A program made the translations under genes and the position numbers. Of a stretch of 64,000 nt of DNA, positions 13,380 through 22,749 are shown piece after piece (positions within the stretch are counted from its first letter, which is position 1; each line of letters opens with the position of its first letter). The stretch is from positions 11,103,001-11,167,000 of the forward strand of contig OY987265.1 of assembly GCA_963920665.1 (NCBI GenBank), read 5' to 3'. Below the pieces are notes generated by a model, which was not told the DNA's origin, searched no databases, and saw only the letters and a list, made by a program, of their open reading frames with translations. The stretch is from Straminergon stramineum (Eukaryota > Streptophyta > Bryopsida > Hypnales > Calliergonaceae).

Positions 13380-13601
13380 CCCCTAAACAACAAGGCGGAC
13401 GTTTTTTGTCCGATGAATGACAAGGAAATCTCTCATGTAGGACAAAAGTGCAATTATTCATCCTCATAATTAGGGGTGGAAAGGGAAGATCTTCTACAAT
13501 AGTTTGACTCCCAATGAATATTTTTGGTTTTTCTAAAGTAGATGATGTCACACGGTTCCAAAATGAATGATTTCCACGGGCACTAGCCCGGCATTCAAGG
13601 G
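13380..13601. mobile_element. 222-bp TTAA-flanked (piggyBac-like) MITE
   Basis: The insert begins CCCCTAAACAAC and ends CATTCAAGGG, and is flanked on both sides by TTAA (13376-13379 and 13602-13605). The undisturbed paralogous site at 11021-11040 has a single TTAA, so insertion with duplication of exactly TTAA can be read directly. A small hairpin (CGGGCACTAGCCCG) lies near the right end. It has no coding capacity. Confidence 0.85.
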
Positions 13602-13605
13602 TTAA

Positions 13606-14671
13606 CTAGAGTAGAGATATCCGCTACCAAAGTGGGTATGAGCTTCGGGGGGTGTACCCCCTAATGTACTATGTGAATAGGTTTTTGTACTTTGGATGAT
13701 TGTTGGGCTGTAGGATGGAAAAAAACATTTCTTCATCCAATGTTTGTGGAGAGATGCTTGAATGCATTTTCAATAAATAGTATTGGAGACTCTCTCATTA
13801 TGGTAATATTGACTTTTCAAAAGAGGAAGATGCTTAACCTATAATCACGGAGAGAACATCATAAATGAGGAGCTTTTTTTTGATGGATCTAGAAAATCCA
13901 ATATAATTTGAGAACTACTGAGAGTTTCATGGTTGAGATTTGTAGCCAACTTACTGGTGAGTACAAATCTATAAATTATAAGAGAATCCTCTATGTGGAT
14001 TTCGAGATTATAATACTTTCAGATGAACTTGATATTCCACAAATCTTATTTTTTTAGCTTCCAAAAAATGTCCCCTATAACGCATAGGAGTTAATTTGCA
14101 AATCACCCTTGTAATGTATTTTGTCCGATTTTTGCTCTTTACTTTTGTTGTGAAATTTCGCCCTAAAAATGATAACTTTTTGAATTTGAGACCAACTAAT
14201 GAAATGAGGTTTATCAAGTTTCATTGCTATTCCAATTGGATAATTTGAAGAAATTTTAGAATTCAATGTTTTATTGCAATTTGAACTTTGGGTCTACAAC
14301 TATGGTTTGTTAATTTTCTGATATTACAATGACATGGTACCTTTTTTAATCCAATGATGTTTCGTTCTATAATACACACTAATTGTGAATATTCAAAGAT
14401 TTTTGAGCATATTTTGGATTTGATATGAATTTTCTTCACTAACTCCTTAATTCCTCATTGCCAAAGGGGACAAAAAGTGTCCTCAAGTCAAATTCAAAGT
14501 GCTATAACTTTTGCATCCGATGTTTGAATTTAGTAAAAACTTGTTGCTCTATTCTAGTTTGTGTGGAAAAATTTTCAAATCAATCCAAGATGTATTGAGT
14601 TTTTGGAAGCCAATGAAAATTCATAGGTTCAATTTGAGTTCACCAAACTAAGGTAAACTAGCCCATTTCCG
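13606..14671 (+). other. duplicated RDR 3' flank, no gene
   Basis: Up to about 14450 this matches 11036-11610 of unit 1 with scattered changes and one or two short insertions. I see no coding sequence in it. Confidence 0.6.
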
Positions 14672-14674
14672 CTA

Positions 14675-14901
14675 CACTAAATAGTGAAATTAGGTTGCCT
14701 TAACAATTAGATTGACTTACCCCCAAAAGGTACTTTACAAGCCAATAAAGTCAACAAAAATTTCTACACATATTTCCATTTGTACAAATGAAGGTTCATG
14801 AGTTTGAATTACAACAACATCTAATTCAAAACTAATGTATTTTTATAATGTAATATTAAGTATTTATATAGTGTGGGGCAACCTAATTTCACTATTTAGT
14901 G
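14675..14901. mobile_element. MITE with long terminal inverted repeats
   Basis: The ends are CACTAAATAGTGAAATTAGG and its exact complement, flanked by TA on each side. The interior is AT-rich and non-coding. A second, diverged copy lies at 56939-57190. The TA flanks could mean a Tc1/mariner-type target or a CACTA-type end; the sequence does not decide this. Confidence 0.75.
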
Positions 14902-14906
14902 TAGCT

Positions 14907-16020
14907 TCCTCTAACTGCCATCCTATTTTTGGCCCCATCTCCACCATAAAACTCACCCAAATCCATTCACTATTCTGACAATTTCAATGCATTAATTCCA
15001 ACTTGGGTAACATGTCAACCTTTGATTGGTGGATACTCCAGTGCTAATAGGTACATGTAATGGCAGTTATAGGTTTAGGATAGGACATTTATGACTCTAG
15101 TTTAGTGGCAGTTTTGTAATTTAGGGCAGACCACTTTAGAAATTCATAGAAATTACAATTTTTATCTGATAATTATAATTCCACTTGGGTTTGATTCGTG
15201 AAACATGCGCACACCTCTGGATATTACGTGCCCCTCCTAGAGTTGGTCCTAATATACTCAGATTGCGAATCAGGGTGGTAATAGGTTGGTCTACCTTACA
15301 TTTGATGACTGCAACTTTGAAGGCTTGTATTTCCTTCATCCAATGTTTTTTTTCAACAAAACTTGTTGGGTTATGTTTTCTTGAAGTCTAGTTATTGTGG
15401 TAGAATTTTCTTGTCAATCCAAGTTGTTTTGAATATTTGGGAGTTCAAAGTTCAAAATCCTGACATTTTTGGATTACAATAAACTTTGGTGGCTTGTTTC
15501 TTCTTCATACAATGTTCATTTACAATAATCTTTTTGTAAAAGTTGCGCATACTAGTCTAGTTTGGGTGGATATTAAATTTCATATCAATCTAAGAAGTAA
15601 TGAGTGACTGAGAAGCATTCTAGTAGAAGGAGGTTTAGTTTTTGGTGTGTTTTTTGCAACTTTTCTTGCTATTTTTTAATATTTCAAATCCATTTTGTTG
15701 ACACAATGAGTCAGTTGAATGATAATTTTTTTCATCAATGTGTTTGTATGTTGATTTTGAATCATTTTATAGTTTAAAGTTTCTTCACTAGAGTAGATTT
15801 AGAGACCGAATTTCACCTTCTCTAGGAAAATTTCAGCATCCTTTTTCAACACAAAAACATTATAATGTTGCAATCTATGCAGTCAAATGACACCAAATTT
15901 GATGCACGTCATCTACAACAAGTACACTACAAGATTGTGTAGTTGAGATCTCTATAACTGAGTGAAATTTATATCTATAGCACTTCAAAAGTAATGTTGT
16001 TTTTGAACCTATTCAAGCTT
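14907..16020. other. inserted AT-rich block, no gene
   Basis: Unit 1 of the segmental duplication has no equivalent of this stretch, so it was inserted after duplication or lost from unit 1. An inverted pair around CTGCCAT near 14915 and ATGGCAG near 15060 hints at a further small element. No coding sequence is recognised. Confidence 0.4.
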
Positions 16021-16321
16021 TAGGCAATGAGAAGTTAAAACATTCACTTCTACATGAACAAAGAGATAATGTTAAAATCCCTTCAAATTGTTGTCTACAC
16101 CCATGCCTAAAGCGCTAAGTCTAATCCCCCTCAACAACAACTTGTTTTTCCTAGTATTTGATCCTATAATGTTATCTAACTTCCTATACAATGTAAAGAT
16201 GATTTTTGAACAAAAGTATTGAGAGAAACCAATCAAAAGCTACAATAGGCCCCATGCTTTTAGTTCCATACAAGTTCATGTTCATTGACTAAACGCAATT
16301 TTCAATATCTAGTTGAAGTGG

Positions 16322-17654
16322 TAGGATGTTAAATCGTGCCCATGAAATGGGACCCACATTGAATTGGCTTAATAAGCTCAATGGGCCTCGGTTGAGATCG
16401 CAAGTGGCTAGGTTGCAACTACAAGACCGCGCCCCTGATGGAACTGTAGGACTACAATACAATTTCATTGTTCTACAGGTCTTGTATAGAACAAATAAGA
16501 CAACAATTTTTGGGTTTTAGGCAACACTAGAAGAAAACTACATTGCTATGAACAGAAACTAGGCGACATATTTGTTCACTGCAACATATTTTTCTAAAAA
16601 TTGCATTGTAGTGAACGCAATTTTTAGAAAATTGTGTTGTAGTGAACAAAAATGTCACCTAGATTTTGTTCACTGCAACATAGTTTTCTACTAGTGTAGT
16701 GGTTTATGGTGTAGGTTGTCTTTTTTTAACTATGAATGGTTGAGCTCTACTACACATCCCATACGGGTTGTTTTACCTCCTACCACTCTCATGTATGTAA
16801 AGCCAAGATGTCTTCTCAATTCTCAATGAAAGTAATGAATGACTTTTGAAGAAAAGTGAGGTGAATGTGATGTCATGCCACATCAACGTGGGCACATTTC
16901 AAATGAATGATCTAATGTTATGTAGAGAAAGATAACATTTGAACAACTTTTTCAAATTCAAACAACATTTTTCAATGTCCTCAAAGGACATATAAAGTTC
17001 CACCCACATTCGTCTCCTAACTTTGTACTTCATAGCAATTTCATTGACCTATAGATCTTGCATTGAATGAACACTTCAAGGGTTTTAAGATTATCAAAAT
17101 TTTTATTCTGGGGGGTCTTGGTGAGTACATGTCCTTTAAGAACTTTGGAAAATGTTATTTGAATAGTGCCACAAAATATTGTTTTAGTAGAATTTGAAAA
17201 AGTTGTTCAAACGTTGTCCTTCTCTACATAACATTGGATCATTCACTTGAAATGTGCCCACGTTGATGTGGCATGATGTCACATCCACCTCACTTTTCTT
17301 CAAAAGTCATTCGTTACTTTCATTGAGAATTGAGAAGACATCTTGGCTTTACATACATGAGGGGTGGTAGGAGGTAAAACAACCCGTATGGGATGTGTAG
17401 TAGAGCTCAACCATTCATAGTTAAAAAAGACAACCTATACCCTAAACCACTGCCTAAACCCCTGAAATAGTTGTCTTATTTGTTTTGTGCAAGACCTGTA
17501 GAACAATGAAATTGTATTGCGGTCTTGCAATTCCATCGGGAGCGCGGTCTAGTAGCTGCAACTTAGCCACCTACAATCTCAACTGGGGCCTGTTGAGCTT
17601 ATTAAGCCAGTTCAATGTGGGCCCCATTTCATGGACACGATTTAACGTCCTCCA
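16322..17654. mobile_element. 1.3-kb foldback element, Mutator-like
   Basis: Two inverted arms (about 16322-16992 and 17126-17654) pair almost throughout and leave a loop of about 130 bp. Ends read TAGGATGTTAAATCGT and, at the right, ACGATTTAACGTCCTCCA. Flanks TTGAAGTGG (16313-16321) and TTGAAGTGA (17655-17663) match at 8 of 9 positions, as expected for the 9-bp target duplication of Mutator-like elements. The left arm carries a nested MITE (16525-16696). There is no transposase. Confidence 0.75.
16525..16696. mobile_element. nested CACTAG-ended palindromic MITE
   Basis: It begins CACTAGAAGAAAACTA and ends TAGTTTTCTACTAGTG, with internal inverted GTTCACTGCAACAT blocks. It is absent from the opposite arm of the enclosing foldback, so it inserted later. 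The element at 21282-21444 has nearly the same ends. Confidence 0.75.
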
Positions 17655-17953
17655 TTGAAGTGAAGGAATATATAGGTCAATATTGCCTTTTCCCAATACT
17701 AGAAAGGAAGTAATCATGCATGGTGAAATCCACTAACTTTTACTCAAAATATACATACATATTTGACTATCCATACTTCAAACATATAAGACAAAATGAA
17801 CATCCCAAGTTGTTATATTTCACCAAAAGTTAAAGCCACAGTTGTAGACAAGCAGTCATAAGAACCAAAACTAAGTTGATATTCTACTATATATTTAGAG
17901 CTACAAGTAGGGCACTACTTGACCAGTTTAATCACAATACCTTCATGTCAAAT

Positions 17954-18878
17954 AATGGGTAGTTGCAAGAAAGATTGAACGTTTTATGTGGCGTTTTGCC
18001 AAAACAGTGATTTCTGCACTCAATACTAGGAAATCGAAAAATCTCAGCCATTGATCTAAAAAATCGACAGTTGAAAGTATTGTTTTGAGTACTATGACTA
18101 CTAGTAAGTACTAAAATAGTACTATTTGAAAAAAAAGATAGTCATAGAAAATAGATACAATGAGATATAAATTAATAATAAATAGAAAATTATGAACAAA
18201 AAAAAATCCAAAAATTGGCAATTTGTGAGGACTTGATGGTGATCAGATTTCACCAAAAAGATGAAGTCAAAACCATCTTCAATGTTCAGAAGTGTGTGTA
18301 CAAGGGAGCCCTATTTGCATGAATATGGAGGCCATAAAATAATGCATTTTTAGAATTGCTTTGGTAGGCACATGTACTCCTACTATGGGAATAGACCACA
18401 AAAATTTCAGTTCTAGATCATTCATTTTGGATACTCCCCAATACTAAAAAATCCTAAACCCCAAAGTGTGACAAATTAGAAAATTTGATTTTTAAATATA
18501 AAATGATTTATTAAAATTTCTAAAAAATAAGGGATTTGATAAAAATCAAGTTAGTCATCTCCAATAAGAATTTCAAGCTCATTGGGCTCTACCTCCAAAA
18601 GTTCTAGTGGAAAACAACTCTCTCACTCTGAATGTGACGCAAAACAAGATTGGTCTTTCTTGCAATCACCCTAATATGCCCTCAAAAGCACCTCATCTAG
18701 CAAAAATAAAGAAAGAAGATATATAATAGGAATAAATCCTTCCTTGATAATTGCAAAACATAGATGCAAAACATTATGAGTGCACCGACCAATGCATATT
18801 GCATTCTTATACTAGTAGCAATTATGGCAATAGGATGAAGTAGAATATTTACCTTTTGATTGTCCTCAATGTTAGACC
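17954..18878. other. AT-rich intergenic DNA, nothing recognised
   Basis: No gene, RNA or bounded repeat could be supported in this stretch on either strand. Confidence 0.5.
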
Positions 18879-18882
18879 TTAA

Positions 18883-19538
18883 CCTCTAAATGTCCAAGGC
18901 CATTTTTTAACTTCTAGGAATTTGCTCTAAATTGAACAAAAATCCATTATTTTGATAAATTGTATCAATTTTTTTATTGGTAACCAAAAAATTCAAAATA
19001 GACATATTAGAGATTACATAGGAAAAGAAAACACAACAATATCACTTATAGACTGAAAGATTGTAATGTTTGATCATGAGGGTGTTAAAACTGCAAAAGT
19101 GGTTTGAAGTCTTTCAATCCTCTTTTCATATGTCAAATCTATAAAGTTGGTCACTAAATAAATATGAGGTTAAAGGGCTTAACATAGGCATAAATTCAAT
19201 CAATTTATGGCTGGCTTCTCAAAATCTACTCTATAATTTTTTGAATGAATTTTGAATGTGATTTTTTCTCTGAGATCTAGTATATTTGAGGCTCATATCC
19301 AAGAGCCCCTAACACTATGGAAAGTCAAGATTGCAATGGACACCCTTGCATAGTTGCACAAATCTTGAATAGAAAAATCATAAATAATTATTTTCAAAAT
19401 CAGATTTTTGATGCTAAAACTAGACTTTATAAAGAATTTTCCAAAAATATAAACTACTGAAAATCGCAACTTGGTTAGGTTCTATCTAATTTCAAAGTAT
19501 TGTTGACACCAAAATTTGGTGCCTCAAGCATTTAGGGG
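18883..19538. mobile_element. TTAA-flanked element, 656 bp
   Basis: It begins CCTCTAAATGTCC and ends CATTTAGGGG, with TTAA at 18879-18882 and 19539-19542. The termini match the CCCCTAAA family but the interior is not obviously related to the 0.9-1.1 kb copies. It is non-coding. Confidence 0.6.
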
Positions 19539-19548
19539 TTAAGAGATA

Positions 19549-19797
19549 CTCCCTCCGTCCTGAAATGATTGTCCACAATTTTGTTGAGATTTTTTTATGC
19601 CTATTTCATTGATCATATTGTAAAAAACATAATTAAGAAAGGTTACAAATTGTATATCACTAGAATCAATGAAGAACATTGCAAGTGCTCATTGCAATCT
19701 AAATAAAATTAACCTCAAGGTAGTCTCCATATGGCCTACTCAAAAACCTTGAAAAATGTAACATTCAAAGTGGACAATTATTTTAGAATGGAGGGAG
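19549..19797. mobile_element. Stowaway-type (Tc1/mariner) MITE
   Basis: The ends CTCCCTCCGTCC and GAATGGAGGGAG form inverted repeats of about 28 bp and are flanked by TA (19547-19548 and 19798-19799). This terminus is the hallmark of plant Stowaway MITEs. It is non-coding, 249 bp long, and lies six bases after the TTAA flank of the preceding element. Confidence 0.9.
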
Positions 19798-19799
19798 TA

Positions 19800-20927
19800 C
19801 TACATATGTTTTTTTTATTCTTAGCCAAAACAGAATCCAAAACATATCTTTCCAAATGGCTAAACCACATGATGGATCTATAAAGCACAAAGTTTAACAC
19901 CTTGGCTTGTCATTAATAGCAATGTGAATGTAACCAAAATCCAATCCAATTCAAAAGACATTATATCCATGTCAAGCTAAGATGCTCAAGGCAATAGAAA
20001 AACTTCAAACCCTTTAATTTCTATTCAATCAATAGTACTTTAAAAAGGCCATATTCGTTATATTGAGACTTTTTGTAGATTGAGACAAAATGAAACCACA
20101 AATAAATAATGCTCAAGTAGTGATCCTATAATGAAATTTTAAAAGTTGATGTTGTTACCTATTTGTAGAAAAATACTAGGAAAGAGATAAAGCAGTTTAT
20201 CTTTAAGTCGAGGATAAAAATGAGACTACAAAAAGTCTCAATATAACAAATATGAGCTATAATAGCTCAAATGTTATGAGCTTAAATGCTAGAGTTGTCC
20301 ATGTAAAAAAGAACAAGTCTATTCAAACAAATTCTAAATGTAATAAAAATAGGATACTTCTATTTGATTCAAAGATCCATGTCACCCAAGCCGCCCTAGA
20401 TTTCAATAAACAAGTCTCTTTATGCACATAATACCAACAACTTGACCTAGAAAAGTAGGTCGGATCAATCCATTCTACAACACAAACCTCAAATATCTAA
20501 GATTCAAGGATGAAAATGAGAAATTTGAAGAATCATATTGTAAAAAATATATTTTAGAAAAGCCAAATGTATAACTAGAATCACTAAAGAATATCCCATG
20601 TCTTGGTAAAAAAGGAAGAAAAATTGAGAAAAAAGAAGCTTTTGTTTCACCCATGCACTAAACATTGCTTAAAAAAATTAAGACTCAATTTGGGCCTCTT
20701 TTGAAGTTTCTTTGATGTGCTTGTGATTTGAATTGTATAGACTCTAATAGATTATAATGATACTCAAGGAAGTCCATGTGAAGAGTTGGACTTGTCTCAA
20801 AACAATTTAACTCCTAAATGACTAAAGAGATTACTTTAATTTGGGTTTTATAATAACTAGTATAGGCTCTATTGACTTCAAAATTTGGAGATATCCTATC
20901 AAATTTATTCGATGGATGCTAATCATC
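19800..20927. other. intergenic DNA with a diverged F2 repeat
   Basis: About 20528-20620 carries a weak F2-like core (ATATTGTAAAAAA, then AGAATCAC). The rest is AT-rich with no recognised gene. Confidence 0.4.
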
Positions 20928-20931
20928 TTAA

Positions 20932-22021
20932 CCCCTAAAGGTTTTTTACTATGTTTTCACCAAAATGCTTCTGAAATGCCTTTTCTAGTACAAGTACCAA
21001 ATTTTAGAAAAAAAAAAATTTGGACACATGTAAATATAGAATATTGTAGTACACTAGTTTGAGAAGATGTGGAAATAAATTCAAAAATTTCCATTGTGTA
21101 GATTGCAAGATATTAGCATTTGAATTGACAGAAATCATCTTTTGGGTCCTACAAAAAACCAAGTAGTTGCTCTTCACAAGGTCACATTTCTATGAAATAA
21201 TGTTCAAAATGGTTGTGTGCCATCTTTGGATTCATTCTTTAAGGCACATTGTCTACATGCTTGAAAAAATTCAGATTATTTCACTAGAAGAAAACAGTGT
21301 TGATTTCAACAAAATCCAGCTGACGCAAAATGCAGTTTTCTGCCAAAAAACATAGAAGCCAACGCACTTTCTACATTTTTTGGTAGAAAACTGCATTTCA
21401 CGTTAGCTAGATTTGGTTGAAATCAACGTTGTTTTCTTCTAGTGTTAGGAATCGTACAACATACAAGAAAAAAATAATAAGTAGAAAGAAGTAGAAAATG
21501 ATTCAAAATACGAAATTGTTAAGAATTTAGTTATGGAATTGAAAATTGCCTATCTCAATGGTTGTAATGTAGCAATAAAAAATCTACATCCTTTGACTTT
21601 ATTTTTTTACAAAAATATTGAAAATTGAGTTAAATAAAGGACTTGAAAGTTTATTTTATAGTAAAAAATCCAAAATTGGCCACAAACTAAAACTCCTCAC
21701 AACTTCATCTTTGTAATCAAAATGGAATGATTCGAAGCTTTTCATGTGTATATAAATATAGAGAACCAATTTCCAAAGTTTTTTCCTTAAAAAAGTGAGT
21801 GTTTTTTACTTGTCTAGGCTACCCAAGTTGGGAAAGTTACTATATAACATACAATAACTTTTTTACTATGTATTGAAAAATTATGAAAATTATTGGGCCT
21901 TAAAGCTACTCCTTGACCACATGTTGTGTAAAAATTTAAAGAAAAAAATTGAAAATTTCATTCATAGTGAGCTAGCCAAAATATCTATGTTGCCAAAAAA
22001 TGTTGTTTGGGACTTTAAGGG
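20932..22021. mobile_element. TTAA-flanked element P1 (1.09 kb)
   Basis: It begins CCCCTAAAGG and ends ACTTTAAGGG, with TTAA at 20928-20931 and 22022-22025. The interior aligns with copies at 35872-36794, 37787-38734 (both inverted relative to this one) and 49076-49986; shared blocks include ACTATGTTTTCACCAAAA and AAATAAAGGACTTGAAAGTT. A 163-bp MITE is nested at 21282-21444. No transposase frame is seen. Confidence 0.75.
21282..21444. mobile_element. CACTAG-ended MITE nested in P1
   Basis: The ends CACTAGAAGAAAACA are perfectly inverted for 15 bp and nearly so for about 29 bp. The sibling copy of the host element (49076-49986) lacks this block, so it is a later insertion. The flanks (TTT and TTA) do not give a clean target duplication. 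Confidence 0.8.
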
Positions 22022-22025
22022 TTAA

Positions 22026-22627
22026 TCTACATATGATGCTTTGTTTCACATGTTTACAATAAATAATGCACAATTGAGAAGATTTTTAAAATTTCAATGT
22101 CAAAATGGGCAAGTAAAAATACATTCTAAAAATTGATTGATAAGTTTTTGTTAAAATTGTATAGATTGATACCTACTCAAAAAATATTTCTAGAGTCATT
22201 CTATTATAAATTTGATGAGTTACTTGATATCAATTTTATTTTGAGGACAATGAAAGTCAAAACAATGTACAATTGCTTTTTAATCTCATTTAAGAAAACT
22301 TTCAAATATTGGAAACTAGTGGTTTAGTTTTTTCTTCCATCCAATACCACCTTCCAAATTTTCTTGTTTTTATAGATGAATAGAGAGGATTCTTTGGTTA
22401 AATTTTTCACAAATAAATTCTATCCATCTTAAATATGTTATCTAGATTGCACAAGTTTAGGACATATGAGTTATTTTCTAAAGAAAGAAAAAAGAAAAAA
22501 ACTAATCTTACAAAGATGATAAATTGTTTATAATTTCATCATAAAAAGTGCTACAACTTGAGATGTGGTTCAATAATTATAAGATTCCTCACTACTCCTT
22601 GCTAACAAATTAACAATCTAGATTGTG
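22026..22627. other. AT-rich DNA between P1 and the receptor gene
   Basis: Nothing recognisable was found. It separates the transposon cluster from the 3' end of the LRR array. Confidence 0.5.
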
Positions 22628-22749
22628 AGAATTGTCAAGGAGGTCAAGTTCCCCAAATCTTTGGTAAGGCCACCAAGCTTGAACAATCTTTCACATGGAA
22701 AGTACTAATTCAAGGAAGACAAGTTCCTCACTTCTTTTGGCAAGGCTAC
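22628..22749 (-). pseudogene. decayed LRR units beyond the receptor stop
   Basis: Reading on the minus strand past the TAG at 22750-22752, at least one and a half more 72-bp LRR units can be seen (GTAGCCTTGCCAAAAGAAGT is present), with further stops and frame slips. The LRR array was therefore once longer. Confidence 0.65.

Larger units (their letters stand above)
6627..17953 (+). repeat. tandem segmental duplication of the RDR 3' half
   Basis: Unit 1 runs from about 6627 to 12201 and unit 2 from about 12202 to 17953. Both units begin ATCATTCGAATCC and end CTTCATGTCAAAT, and the head-to-tail junction is at 12201/12202. Unit 2 lacks the equivalent of about 7044-10248; the join lies at about 12622, where CCATTGGC runs into TTAGATCTCTG. 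Unit 2 has gained insertions (13380-13601, a block at about 14450-16020 including 14675-14901, and 16322-17654). The units otherwise align throughout, including the 3' flank of the gene. Confidence 0.85.
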
